From Diphasiastrum complanatum (lineage: Eukaryota > Streptophyta > Lycopodiopsida > Lycopodiales > Lycopodiaceae): a DNA stretch of 64,000 nucleotides. Position numbers and translations under genes: made by a program. The stretch covers positions 26,263,481 to 26,327,480 of the forward strand of contig CM055093.1 of the NCBI GenBank assembly GCA_029204225.1, read 5' to 3'. Positions 23,198 to 34,061 of the stretch are shown here, piece by piece. The notes under the pieces were generated by a model. That model made no database searches. It saw only the letters and a program-made list of their open reading frames with translations, and was not told where the DNA came from. How positions within the stretch are numbered: position 1 is the first letter of the stretch; every line of letters starts with the position of its first letter.

Positions 23198-23850
23198 TGT
23201 GAAAAATTGTCAACTAGTAGTATTTTCCTAACTTGAGATTTTGTAGGCCTATGGCCAAATAAAAGTTAGAGATAGGTTCATACATGTATGTAGAGGCCCA
23301 AAGTATGTGTACACTACTTTTGAGGTCACATTAATTAGAGGAGGTCGAGTGTGGAGCTCTTCTATTGGCTCATAATTTGGTGCATTCCTATTTGACCAAA
23401 TTTCTAGGTATATGGGTGAATCCTATTGGACCCCAATTTTAGCCTATCATAAGACAAGTGGCCAAGAGGCACTATGGCTGCTATAAATAGCCATCTCCAC
23501 GAGTATGTACACATCTCATTTTCATTCTATTGAATGAATGTTATGCTCTTTGAAGATCCATCTTCTTCTCTCTCACTTTTTTGTTCATATCTTGCATTCT
23601 AGCCACTAGAATTGTGATTTCTTTGTTGCTATGGCTTCACACGTGTGAAATGCAGGTTGTAGGCTCTGAAGTACGGACAGGGACAGCAAGTTTCTGTTTG
23701 TGGAAGCTTATGATCAGATTTTGATGTTTAGTTGATGTTTAGTATGCTTAACATCACAATTTCTATCATTTTTTCAATCTAGATGTGCATAACTTCCATG
23801 GCCAAGATCTTTATGAAACTTTAGCATCTTTTGGATCTAAGTTTTTCACA
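23198..23850 (+). repeat. 5' LTR of element D
   Basis: 653 bp, TGTGAAAAATTG to TTTTTCACA, with matching 5-bp inverted ends TGTGA/TCACA. It contains the TATA box at 23482-23488 and the 14-bp palindrome TTCACACGTGTGAA at 23636-23649. Confidence 0.97.
23482..23488 (+). promoter_or_regulatory. TATA box in the element D 5' LTR
   Basis: TATAAAT in the context GCTGCTATAAATAGCC, 285 bp into the LTR, with no other strong TATA in the LTR. Transcription would start about 30 bp downstream and mark the U3/R boundary. The same box is at 28690-28696 in the 3' LTR. Confidence 0.75.
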
Positions 23851-23862
23851 TGGTATCAGAGC
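23851..23862 (+). other. Primer-binding site of element D
   Basis: Exact TGGTATCAGAGC with no spacer after the 5' LTR. Confidence 0.95.
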
Positions 23863-24459
23863 ATTAGGCGGCCAAATGTGCAGGTTTTGCCAGATTTAGA
23901 AGAGATTTGTGGGCGAGTTTGCTTTTGTAGCATTCCAATCAAGTTTCTAGCTAAAAATCTTGTTGATTTATGTGTAGAAATTGGATCTTTGTGATCAAAA
24001 CATCATTTGTATGCATTTCAATTGAAGTAGGGCGAATTCCCTCTGTACTTATCAGAATAAGGAGACAAAAATTGTTTTGGAAAGAGGGAGATGCAAGATC
24101 CAACAAGATCCTATTAGTTTTCCATTCTAGCATATAGTTTTTTGATTCAATTTCTTGCTTCTTCATGTCAAAAACTTCAAAATTGATGTAACCCTCTGAT
24201 TTTCAGTTTGCTGAATGATTCAAGAGTGTATTTCAATCTTAGGAGTGAGGGAAAAGCAAGTATATTGAGGTTTGGTCTTGGTTTGATCAAGAAATCATAA
24301 AACTAGTGGCTAAAATTAAGGAAAAAGTGAGGAAAAGAGAGAAAAAGTAAGGTTTTAGGTTCCAAATCTTTGTGATTTCTTCTTGTGTTTCATTTGTTGA
24401 TTCAAGAGAGTGCTTAGTGCATTGGAACAGGTCAAAGATCAGAGATCAATCATTGCAAC
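23863..24459 (+). other. Element D untranslated leader
   Basis: About 600 bp between the PBS and the polyprotein ATG. No significant frame; presumably holds packaging signals, none of which can be identified by eye. Confidence 0.75.
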
Positions 24460-27400
24460 ATGGCTACAAATGGAGGCTACATGTTGGAAAGCAATGATAG
24501 GCTTACCTCCCTCAACTATTCTACTTGGAAAGTAAGGATGGAGTCTTTGCTTGAGATGAATGAGTTGATGGATATTGTTGTAGGTGTGGAGGAGAGACCT
24601 TTGGCACCTCAAGAACAATTGAGGTATGACAAGAGGGCAAAGAAAGCCCTTCACATGATCAAGATGAATGTGACAAATGAGCTTATCAAAGAGGTTGGTA
24701 AGTGCACATCATCTAGTGAAGCTTGGGAAGCCTTGAAGAAGGTTTATGAATCCAAGTCTACTTCTAGAGTGTTGACTTTAAGAAGGCAAATCTTTTCTTG
24801 TATGCAAAAGAAGAGTGAGAATGGACATGCTTTTGTTTTGAGAGTTAAAGCATTGAATGATGAGTTAGCATGCATTAATGATGGCATAAATAATGAGGAG
24901 CTTGTTCAAGTGATTCTCAATGGCTTGTTGGATGATCATGCTAATCTTGTTCAAAGTTATGCTATCCAAAAATGTTTACCAAGTGTTGGAGACTTGCAAG
25001 AGGTCTTGTTGGCTGAAGAATTCAGGTTGCAAGCAAGAGTGGGAGCATCTTCTACATCTCAAGGAGGAGAAGAGGAGGCAATGTTCTCTAAAGGCAAGTT
25101 CAAGGGCAAAGGTAAAAGCAATTGGTCTAAAGGGCAAGACCAAGGTGAGCACTCTACTTTTGGCAAAAAGAAGGATAGATCTAAGCTAAAATGTTTCTAT
25201 TGTGGAGTCAAAGGGCATTTTGCTAGTGATTGTTTTAAGAAAAAGAGGGATCAAGGGGAAAAGCAAACCAATCTAACTATTGATGAGGGTGGGGATGAGC
25301 TTCTTTCAAATGATGCTTTTGTTATGTCATCTTGCTTGTTGGCTAATCATGGAGACATTGATCCTTGGTGGATTGATAGTGGAGCCACTTCTCATATGAC
25401 ATATCATAAAGAGTATTTTTCATCTTTAATGGCATTTGATGGTGATAGGAAGGTAATCTATACCGCAAATGATGGTGAGTGTGCAATCAAGGGGATTGGC
25501 ACAATTCCTATTTCACTTTCTACAAATAGGAATATAGAATTGAAAGATGTTTTGCTCATTCCATCCATTACCAAGAACTTACTTAGTGTAAGCCAAATGC
25601 TTGACAAAGGATTCAAAGTTGAGTTTGATGGTGATGCTTGCTTGATCAAAAAGGGGTGTAGTATCATTGCAAAAGGGAAAAGGCAAGGGAAATTGTTCAA
25701 GCTTGATGCATGTGTTGTTGCTAACCAAGTTGGATGCATGGCAAATGAACAAATGTCAATTCAAGAGGTATGGCATAAAAGGATGGGACATCTCAACTAC
25801 AAGGCCTTGGAGGTAATAGCCAAAAAGGAGGTAGTAAGGGGACTTCCCAAGTCTCTTACTTGCTTGAATCATGTTTGTGAAGAATGTGCTTTGTCTAAAT
25901 CACATAGATTGCCATATACTAGATCTATATCTAGATCTAAGATGCCTTTTTCTCTCTTGCATTCGGATATTCATGGTGTTACTACAATTAGCAATGGAGG
26001 TGCTAAGATGTATGTAACTTTCATTGATGATTTTAGTAGATTTTGTTGGGTTTATCTACTAAAGAGCAAGGATGAGGTGTTTGATGTGTTTGTCAAGTTC
26101 AAAGTTGCTATTGAGACTCAATTTACAACCAAAATCAAATGCTTGAGGAGCGACAATGGTGGTGAATACATTTCTAACAAATTCAAAGCCTTTTGCGATG
26201 AGCATGGGATCAAGAGGGAGTACACATGTCCAAGAACACCACAACAAAATGGAGTGGCCGAGAGGAAGAATAGAACCTTGTGTGAGAGTGCAAAGGCAAT
26301 GAGATTGAATGCTAATCTTCCTAAACCTTTTTGGAGTGATGCTTTGTTGTGTGCAAATTTCCTATGCAATAGATGGCCAAGTGTTGTATTGGAAGGAAAA
26401 ACCCCTTTTGAAGCTTTGTTTGGTACGAAGCCTAATGTCAAGTTTCTAAGAACTTTTGGATGCATTTGCTACTTCAACATTACTCTTGATGATAGAACTA
26501 AGGAGGATCCATCTTCAAGAAAGGGCATTTTTGTTGGTTATAGTGAAGTAAGCAAAGCATATAGGATTTATGTTCCTTCAATCAAGAAAGTGTTCACAAG
26601 TAGGGATGTCATTTTTGATGAAAGTAACATTCCAAAAGTTGTTTCAAGTGATGATGGTGTTGTTGCAACTAATGTGCTTGATGACAATGGAGTTGATGAC
26701 ACATTGGATGTGGATGTTGAAGAAGCCTCTTCAAGACAAATTCCAAGGAGAACTCCAAGGCATAAAGTGAAACCCTCAAGGCTCACTTATGATGGCAAAG
26801 GTAAGCAAGTGGTGGATGGATCCAACTATGCTTTCCTAACTTCTTTTGATGTACCTTCATGTGTAGATGAAGCAAGGCAAGAAGAGGAATGGATCCAAGC
26901 AATGGATCTTGAGTTTGAAGCACTTATGAAGAACAACACATGGAGATTGGTGGAGCTTCCAAAGGGCAAAAGTGCAATTGGATGCAAATGGATCTTCAAG
27001 GTAAAGACAAATCAAGATGGATCTATCAACAAGTTGAAGGCAAGGTTGGTGGCTAAAGGTTATGCTCAAGAGCATGGCATTGACTATGAGGAAACCTTTG
27101 CACCCGTGGCAAAGATGGTGAGCATAAGAGTAATCATTTCCCTTGCAACTCTTTATGGATGGGATCTTTGGCAATTAGACATTTCTAATGCTTTCTTGAA
27201 TGGTGATCTTGAAGAGGAAGTCTACATGGAGCAACCCGAGAGCTATGTTTCTCATAGCAAGCCTAATCATGTGTGTTTTCTACAAAAAAGTTTGTATGGT
27301 CTTAAGCAAGCACCAAGGAGTTGGTATGCTAGGCTTAACTCTTTTCTACTTTCTCAAAACTTCACTATGAGTGAGTATGATCATTCACTTTACTTTAGAA

Positions 27401-28410
27401 TTAGTGCTAATGATGTTACAATCCTTCTAATTTATGTGGATGACATTATTTTAAGTGGAGGGAACAAGGAAGATATAGAAGATATCAAGAAAGCACTAAA
27501 AAAGGAATTTGAAGTGCATGATCTTGGTCTTTTGAGCTATATCTTAGGAATAGAAGTAATTAGAACTTCTCAAATCACTTTTATTTCACAAGAGAAGTAT
27601 GCTATTTCTATTCTCAATAGATTTCATATGGTAGATGCAAATCCTATTGATACACCTATGGAATCACATGTAAAGCTAACTATAAGAGGTAATGAAAGAT
27701 CCTTCGAGGACATTACTCTCTATAGGAAGCTAATAGGTTCTCTTATATATCTAACCATCACAAGACCTGATTTATCTTATTGTGTTGGTAGATTAAGCCA
27801 ATTCATGCAAGATCCTAGCATAGAACATTGGAAACTAGGAAAGAGGATCTTGAGATACATCTCGGGAACAAAAGATTTTGGCATTGTTTATAGAGGCTCA
27901 TCACCTAACTTATTTGGTTTTTCAGATTCAGATTTTGCAGGAGACCTTATGGATAGAAAATCCATAAATGCACATGCTATTTTCATAGGTGATGGAGCTA
28001 TCTCATGGATGTCGAAGAAACAAGCAACTATATCACTTTCTTCTAGTGAGGCCGAGTACAAAGCTTTGACATCATGCACAAAGGAGATGGTGTGGATCAA
28101 GAGGATGATTATGGAGCTTCATTTGCTGGATTTTTCAGAGAGTCCAATCATCTTTTGTGACAACCTTTCATCCCAAAGTCTAGCAAGCAATCCGGTTTTC
28201 CATGCAAGGAGCAAACATATCGAGGTGGCTTACCATTTTGTGAGAGAACAAGTGTTGGCAAAAGAGATCAAGCTTGAACATGTCCCATCAAAGGAATGTG
28301 TGGCTGATATCTTTACCAAAGCATTGGGAAAGGACTTATTTTTCAAGCATAGAACAAGTCTTGGTGTACTTTCTAAATCTATGCTAAAACTAGTTGAAGA
28401 GGGAGTGTGA
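24460..28410 (+). CDS. Copia Gag-Pol polyprotein of element D
   Basis: 1316 residues, the usual length for a copia polyprotein. Order: Gag (about 1-240) with zinc knuckle C245-C248-H253-C258; aspartic protease with D306-S307-G308 in WWIDSGATSHM; integrase with HHCC zinc site (H439/H444, C473/C476) and catalytic D503, D565 and E601; RT (about 826-1070) with Y992-V993-D994-D995; RNase H with D1156, E1197 and D1234. It would be cleaved by its own protease, form cytoplasmic particles, reverse-transcribe the RNA and insert the cDNA in the nucleus. The ATG at 24460 begins MATNGGYMLE, matching the B Gag start. Gag and Pol share one frame, so their ratio must be set by other means. The stop codon lies in the 3' LTR. 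Confidence 0.97.
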   Translation: MATNGGYMLESNDRLTSLNYSTWKVRMESLLEMNELMDIVVGVEERPLAPQEQLRYDKRAKKALHMIKMNVTNELIKEVGKCTSSSEAWEALKKVYESKSTSRVLTLRRQIFSCMQKKSENGHAFVLRVKALNDELACINDGINNEELVQVILNGLLDDHANLVQSYAIQKCLPSVGDLQEVLLAEEFRLQARVGASSTSQGGEEEAMFSKGKFKGKGKSNWSKGQDQGEHSTFGKKKDRSKLKCFYCGVKGHFASDCFKKKRDQGEKQTNLTIDEGGDELLSNDAFVMSSCLLANHGDIDPWWIDSGATSHMTYHKEYFSSLMAFDGDRKVIYTANDGECAIKGIGTIPISLSTNRNIELKDVLLIPSITKNLLSVSQMLDKGFKVEFDGDACLIKKGCSIIAKGKRQGKLFKLDACVVANQVGCMANEQMSIQEVWHKRMGHLNYKALEVIAKKEVVRGLPKSLTCLNHVCEECALSKSHRLPYTRSISRSKMPFSLLHSDIHGVTTISNGGAKMYVTFIDDFSRFCWVYLLKSKDEVFDVFVKFKVAIETQFTTKIKCLRSDNGGEYISNKFKAFCDEHGIKREYTCPRTPQQNGVAERKNRTLCESAKAMRLNANLPKPFWSDALLCANFLCNRWPSVVLEGKTPFEALFGTKPNVKFLRTFGCICYFNITLDDRTKEDPSSRKGIFVGYSEVSKAYRIYVPSIKKVFTSRDVIFDESNIPKVVSSDDGVVATNVLDDNGVDDTLDVDVEEASSRQIPRRTPRHKVKPSRLTYDGKGKQVVDGSNYAFLTSFDVPSCVDEARQEEEWIQAMDLEFEALMKNNTWRLVELPKGKSAIGCKWIFKVKTNQDGSINKLKARLVAKGYAQEHGIDYEETFAPVAKMVSIRVIISLATLYGWDLWQLDISNAFLNGDLEEEVYMEQPESYVSHSKPNHVCFLQKSLYGLKQAPRSWYARLNSFLLSQNFTMSEYDHSLYFRISANDVTILLIYVDDIILSGGNKEDIEDIKKALKKEFEVHDLGLLSYILGIEVIRTSQITFISQEKYAISILNRFHMVDANPIDTPMESHVKLTIRGNERSFEDITLYRKLIGSLIYLTITRPDLSYCVGRLSQFMQDPSIEHWKLGKRILRYISGTKDFGIVYRGSSPNLFGFSDSDFAGDLMDRKSINAHAIFIGDGAISWMSKKQATISLSSSEAEYKALTSCTKEMVWIKRMIMELHLLDFSESPIIFCDNLSSQSLASNPVFHARSKHIEVAYHFVREQVLAKEIKLEHVPSKECVADIFTKALGKDLFFKHRTSLGVLSKSMLKLVEEGV
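28396..28405 (+). other. Polypurine tract of element D
   Basis: GAAGAGGGAG directly precedes the 3' LTR and also codes for the last residues of the polyprotein. Confidence 0.92.
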
Positions 28411-29058
28411 AAAATTGTCAACTAGTAGTATTTTCCTAACTTGAGATTTTGTAGGCCTATGGCCAAATAAAAGTTAGAGATAGGTTCATACATGTATGTA
28501 GAGGCCCAAAGTATGTGTACACTACTTTTGAGGTCACATTAATTAGAGGAGGTCGAGTGTGGAGCTCTTCTATTGGCTCATAATTTGGTGCATTCCTATT
28601 TGACCAAATTTCTAGGTATATGGGTGAATCCTATTGGACCCCAATTTTAGCCTATCATAAGACAAGTGGCCAAGAGGCACTATGGCTGCTATAAATAGCC
28701 ATCTCCACGAGTATGTACACATCTCATTTTCATTCTATTGAATGAATGTTATGCTCTTTGAAGATCCATCTTCTTCTCTCTCACTTTTTTGTTCATATCT
28801 TGCATTCTAGCCACTAGAATTGTGATTTCTTTGTTGCTATGGCTTCACACGTGTGAAATGCAGGTTGTAGGCTCTGAAGTACGGACAGGGACAGCAAGTT
28901 TCTGTTTGTGGAAGCTTATGATCAGATTTTGATGTTTAGTTGATGTTTAGTATGCTTAACATCACAATTTCTATCATTTTTTCAATCTAGATGTGCATAA
29001 CTTCCATGGCCAAGATCTTTATGAAACTTTAGCATCTTTTGGATCTAAGTTTTTCACA
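28406..29058 (+). repeat. 3' LTR of element D
   Basis: 653 bp, read as identical to 23198-23850; followed by the TSD GTCCA. Confidence 0.97.
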
Positions 29059-29196
29059 GTCCACAAGTGCATAATCTATATATTCTGGTGGAAATCTCAA
29101 ATCTTGGCTTTCCAAAAAGCAAGATACTATTTCTCTCTCATCATGTGAGGCCTAGTATAAAGCACTCACTACAACAACAAAAGAAGTGCTTTATAT
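29059..29196 (+). pseudogene. Copia RNase H fragment, right part (host of element D)
   Basis: Continues the fragment at 22553-23197 after the D insertion. It encodes SWLSKKQDTISLSSCEA, a stop, then YKALTTTTKEVLYI. Homology ends at about 29196, so the C-terminal end of RNase H and any LTR are lost. Confidence 0.82.
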
Positions 29197-29332
29197 TGAT
29201 GTATGAATGTGCTTGTTGGTGCTTTCTTCTCTTAAAGTCTGGTTTGGGTACTGAATGAGCTTTCTTGTTTGGGTACTGATGTATGAATGTGCTTGTTGAT
29301 GCTTTCTTCTCTTAAAGTCTGGTTTGGAATTG
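29197..29332 (+). repeat. 80-bp tandem duplication
   Basis: TGATGTATGAATGTGCTTGT begins at 29197 and again at 29277; the second copy is partial (about 55 bp). The unit contains a shorter internal repeat around TTTGGGTACTG. Confidence 0.85.
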
Positions 29333-30520
29333 GTATCAGGTAGATGTGCAGGACCTGGAGATTGATCGACCATTCCACTGTTTTCTGATGTCTTCTGGTT
29401 TCTACTCCCTGAGGAGTTCATCTTGCAACTGTTGAGTGACAGTTGTAGGAAGCACTTTGCAGAATTTCCATTGCTTTAGTTTAGAAGGTGTTGTGTTGAT
29501 GTTGATTCTCTGATTTCAATAGGAGTAGATTTAGTTTGACCTCCTATTCTTGCTTAGTTTAGTTTAGCAATAATCTACAGACTGTAACGATAAAGAAAGA
29601 ACTGAAACAGAACTATAGAAAAAGTAGAAAACGAGTTTCTGACAGATCCTATATTCAAGATGAGCTACCATTATCAAATAAGATTTTGAATCAGGTCGTA
29701 GGTGTGCCTTTGATAGGTGGTACATCACTATTATACTACAATTAGATTTTGTGACTGAGCCATTGCATATAGATTTGTAACCATGTGAATCCGTGCCATG
29801 CTGAACCTCTGTCAGACAGAAGGAGAGTTGTCATTGAGTAGATTTTGATAGAGGACTAGAATCATTGAGAAGTAGAATGAGTGAAGTAGTAGCAAACATT
29901 GAGAGAGTCACTTCTAACAAAGTTTGAATAGGCACTGATAGATTAGAAGAGCCAGTCGCGAACATTGAGCGGCTGTGGCAACAGACGTTGAAGTAGAGAG
30001 AGGCAAATCTGTAAACAAAGTTGTCGTCTCAGCATCTATGAGCGTACATGAAATCAGCCTATCTTGTCTAGCCTTGGCATACGTCATTAATTGATTACAA
30101 TGATCAACTATATACAATTTACATTTGTGCAAATATATGTACAAGAAGATGGGATGGAGTCGTTGCACCATCTAGAATAGATCACGGCTACTGTTGTCAT
30201 TGTCCAAGTAGTTGCATAGTATAGGAAGTGGGCATGAGAAGGCTTCGACTATTTGGAGTCATGCATGTTGCTATCGATAGTCAATGGAGTCGGGATGGTT
30301 GTTTGATGGTCCTTGAAGATAGTCAATTGAGTCGATAATTCGGATAAGTCGGGTGCCATCTCCGACAAGTTGGGTTTCTTCGACAAGTTGGACTGCCATT
30401 CTTTTGCCTATCTTCAATAATAAAGTATTTTTGCAGGCTGTGCGACAATGCGTATAAAATTGCAGCAATATGAATGGAACTAGATTAACATGGGATTTAG
30501 GAGAGTAGATGAATACATTT
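29333..30520. other. No gene recognised
   Basis: About 1.2 kb with only short frames and no domain. TGGTATCAGG near 29331 is PBS-like but lacks an LTR I can support. It may be decayed transposon sequence. Confidence 0.4.
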
Positions 30521-31223
30521 TGTCAATTTTTCACATGTGTGGGAATGTCAGAAAGTGTGATTTGATCTCCTAAGGCTTTGTGATTGCAACTAAATCAAGT
30601 GTAGATTGAGAATCAAGATCAAACACTCAATTTGATGGCAAGAGCACTCATCAACATGCATAAAACTATCATACAAGCACTTTCACACATGTGGATACTC
30701 TTGCATGAAAAAAACTAACTACCAAAACACCTTGCTCTCAGGTAGAGAGAGAAAACAAGAAATCAATAATGACTAGAATCACACAATCTCACATTGATCT
30801 CAAAAACTAAGTACATAATGAAGGGATTCATCGTACTAGTACAAACTCGAGTTAGTCCATGCTCAACTCCTATTGGACCCCTTTTCTACCACCTCTTGAT
30901 TCCTATTGGATGAGTGATTCATCAACCTCTTAATTTAGTTTGACTCTTCTAATGAAATTCTCACTTATGATTGGACCCCTTGACTCTATGCCAACACTTG
31001 AAGTGTGTCACTAATCAAATCTAATCAAGACACTTGTTGCTTGCCTAACTAACTCGAGCTACATCAATCTCTACTTTTGGCCAAATCATGGTTTTAAATG
31101 TATTTTGACTATTTTGCCTCCTAATCCAAAATTGGCCCTATCAACTACTCACACATAGATGCTTGATGGAAAAACTTAACCAAACCCCTACAATCAACAT
31201 AAATAGATTTTTGATTTTTCACA
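30521..31223 (-). repeat. LTR of copia remnant H
   Basis: About 703 bp from TGTCAATTTTTCACATG to GATTTTTCACA on +, with CACATGTGTG at 30532-30541 near the U5 end. It is followed directly by the C-terminal end of an RNase H on the - strand, so it is a 3' LTR. No second LTR was found. Confidence 0.78.
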
Positions 31224-31550
31224 CTCCTAAAAAGTTATCTATTCCAATTTAAGCATTGATCTTGGAATCAAGCCAAGATTAGATCTATGTTTGATGAAGG
31301 AACTCTTGCTCAATGGTTTTGGTGAGTAGATCGACAATACTTGAAAATGTATCAATATGCTCCAAGTAGATCTCTCCTTCAATAAGTTTCTTTCTCACAA
31401 AGTGGTGTGCAACTTCGATGTGCTTGCTCCTTGCATGAAAAATTGGATTGTTGGCAAGGGCTTGGGCTTAGATGATATCACATTTGATCAATGGAAAATC
31501 CTCCTTGATGCATTTGAGCTCCAATAGTAATCTCTTGATATGCATGAAGA
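31224..31550 (-). pseudogene. Copia RNase H C-terminal fragment (remnant H)
   Basis: On the - strand: IKRLLLELKCIKEDFPLIKC, AQALANNPIFHARSKHIEV, AHHFVRKKLIEGEI, then a degraded tail before the LTR. At least one stop occurs (before AQALANN). Homology stops at about 31550, leaving only the last 100 residues or so of Pol. Confidence 0.82.
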
Positions 31551-31559
31551 TGGAGCATG

Positions 31560-32100
31560 GGAGGAAATGCACATAGAATGATCTTCCATTAACAAAGCAA
31601 CATCATTTCAGTACAGATTACATGCTCTTGAACTCGTGGAGGAGGCCTCTATCTATAGCCACGAGCTGTAGAACCCAATTGCAATAGTCCAGCTCTTGCA
31701 AAAGAGTGAATTCCAATTTATAATAATTTGAGTTCCACCTCTTACTTGATAATAGGAGGCCTCTTTATTAAAAAACATAACTCAAGTTGAGATAATCTAA
31801 TTTGCTAGCTCCCACATGGCTATCCATCTTTCAGGACATACCATGGGGCTCACAACTTTATATTTTAGCCTAGCAATATAATTCTCGTGCTCTCAGACTC
31901 GCCTCTCAACTTCATCTCTTCTTGACGTGTGATTCTTGGAAAGGAATAGATCAACGTTTGCCTATGTAAAACCAAAAACTTATTGGCTTTGTTGGTGCTC
32001 TTCTCGACAAAATTCCAAAGGTGCAGCAGCTTATTAGGACAACCCTGCGTAGCCGAGAGTATCTTCCTTGCTCTTTTCAGCTTTTCTTCTATCAAGAGAT
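31560..32100 (-). repeat. Dispersed repeat shared with 62500-63240
   Basis: The + strand text from about 31740 to 32000 matches about 62730-63160 with many substitutions and a large indel, including the block around CCCACATGGCTATCCATC. On the - strand both copies encode a similar short motif (KFLVLHRQTLIYSFPR here, KHLVLCKKTRIYAFP there). It is the 3' part of a repetitive coding unit I do not recognise, probably the same unit as 32478-34061. Confidence 0.6.
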
Positions 32101-32477
32101 TTCTCGTAGCCGACCTTCTTCTACAATTTACGAGTGGAGTGTAGTGGGTTAGTTATGAGGTTATACTGAGTTGTTGGTGAAATGAACTATTTTAGAAAAT
32201 GGTCATGGGTTTTAAGAGGCGATGTAGGGGGTATGGTGTCAGAAGTGGATGTGGTTGAACAAGTGAATGGAAGTGCTAAAGGTTGGTAGGACAAAAATGG
32301 TTCAGAAAAACAAGAAGGCAAGTGGGGCAACTGGGTATAAGTGGAGGAGTCCACGACAGGTTTGCGGAGAGAGCCAATTATGGAACCTTGATATGGCATA
32401 CCAAAACCAGCACCTCGGTGGTTGATGGATCGACTTTTCTCAGGAGCTCTAGCATCATCATTATGGTCATCTTTTTT

Positions 32478-34061
32478 CTACACTAATATGCATGTGTCGA
32501 GTCTACAGGTTGTATTCCATAAGAGGTCTATTTGTTGCTTTGATAGGAGAAGTTCCTCGTGGATCTTGTCAATGCTCTCTTTGACTGCTAACAGCTTCTT
32601 GTTGCTTTCGTCTTCTAAAACTTGATGGTTCATGTTCAGAGCTTCATGTTTCTGGATTAAAGAGATATATTTTTCCAATTTTATCGCTGCTCTTAAAGAC
32701 AAAACTGGAACTCTTATATCCTCTAGCCTTATTGGTTGCTTGACTGTTGTCATCACGTTAGTTAGTCTCTTATTTTCCTGAGTCATGAGATCTAACCAGT
32801 GCTTGAACTAGTTTTGCACCTCTTAGAGAGACCGGAGCTCATTTTGCTCTTCCAATCTCTTGGCCCTTTCACTCTACAACTCTTCCATAACTGTCAACAA
32901 CTCTACATCTCTTAATTGCAAGTCCTACTTTGCCATTCTGATCTCATTTGTCTGTTGCGCTAGCTAGTCTACCATCCAATGAAGGTGGTAAGAGGTCTTA
33001 GCATGCCACTTCAAGGATTCTTTGGCTCTTTTAGGCAAGTTGTCATAGGCTGGAAGGACAGGGAACTCGGTCGACAAACAATGGTAAGTAGGAAAGAAAA
33101 ACTGAGACATTGTGGAACGAGACAGTAATGGAACGGTTAGTTGTGTATTTTTATCAGTATTAACAAAGGTGGTAGGGATGGTAGTAGCAGGGGTAAGAGG
33201 GACGGTAACAGGTATGATATCAACAATGGTGGTGGTAGTGGTAGAAGTTAGCGATGAAACTGGTGCAACTGCCTCTGGAACTATCTCCACCTCCTCTTCT
33301 ACAAGATCGCCTTCATCAAAATATTCAAGAGCATCTACTTCGATGAAGCTGTCTTGCTTTAGAGTAGAGGGGTCTTCAACTTTCTCTTTGGCCATTGGGT
33401 TTTCTTGAACTTCCACTATTACTTGTGGCACTTGATCAAGTTCAGCTTCTTTTATTCCTTCTGTTGTGTCTTCATGTGTGGGATCAGCTGCAATTGTGTC
33501 TTTTGCTTGTGTAGTTGCAGGCTGCTCCCTTTCTCCCTCCCCTAACTCTATTTTTTGTGGTTGAATAGCCACCACAGAAGCTATAGGTACTGGAGGTGGT
33601 CCCGATGGAGATGGAGATGGAGATCTGGAACGTCGAACAGGTGATTGCACTGGAAGCTACGTGTCCATTTGGTACTGAGGAGAGGAGACAGGAGGTGAGA
33701 TTTGTTGACGACGGGTGTGTCTCAGTTGGAGGCTGTCTTCTTTTTCATCTCCATTGTCTTCACTGGGAGATGGAACATCTTTGTATGCCATGTTCTGCTT
33801 TTGTTTCCTTGCAGCCAGGTGATTTGTCATAGATGGCAGTGGGTGATCGGACTCCATGTCAGATTCAGGAGCTGGTTTGCTGGTGGTCATCTTCATCCTT
33901 TGCGTTTTGGTTGGTGGTGTGATATCAGCAAGTTGAGAGGTTGGTGGTGATGACCAGTCACGCCTCTTCTTGATGCGACACTCATGAGCTACAACAATGT
34001 GTGGGAAAGATGTACCTGAAGCTGTGGATGGGAGCAACAACATCCCATAAAAGCAATGCAA
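32478..34061 (-). pseudogene. Unrecognised 527-codon frame: Pro/Ser-rich then coiled-coil
   Basis: One - strand frame runs 1584 bp, broken only by in-frame stops at 33657 (TAG), 32964 (TAG), 32925 (TAG), 32874 (TAG), 32823 (TAA) and 32808 (TAG). Each sits where a Gln would fit. The first half is disordered and Pro/Ser/Thr-rich with SPSPSPSGPPPVP and acidic runs. The second half is Lys/Glu/Leu-rich and heptad-like (ERAKRLEEQNELRSL, LQLRDVELLTVMEEL), suggesting a coiled coil. No enzyme motif is visible. It could be an accessory ORF of a retroelement or a multicopy host gene; a repeated 3' segment at 31.6 and 62.8 kb favours a mobile origin. Function unknown. Confidence 0.55.

Larger units (their letters stand above)
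23198..29058 (+). mobile_element. Ty1/copia element D, structurally complete and young
   Basis: Two 653-bp LTRs (23198-23850, 28406-29058) read as identical base for base. TSD GTCCA is at 23193-23197 and 29059-29063. A perfect PBS abuts the 5' LTR and a polypurine tract abuts the 3' LTR. One uninterrupted 1316-codon Gag-Pol frame fills most of the interior, with all catalytic motifs seen. Total length is 5861 bp. It inserted into the RNase H part of an older B-like copia fragment. It is the only element here with every part needed for autonomous transposition. Confidence 0.97.

Noticed and set aside
29325-29345. TGGTATCAGG as a primer-binding site
   Set aside because: It matches only nine bases, and no LTR edge is visible beside it.
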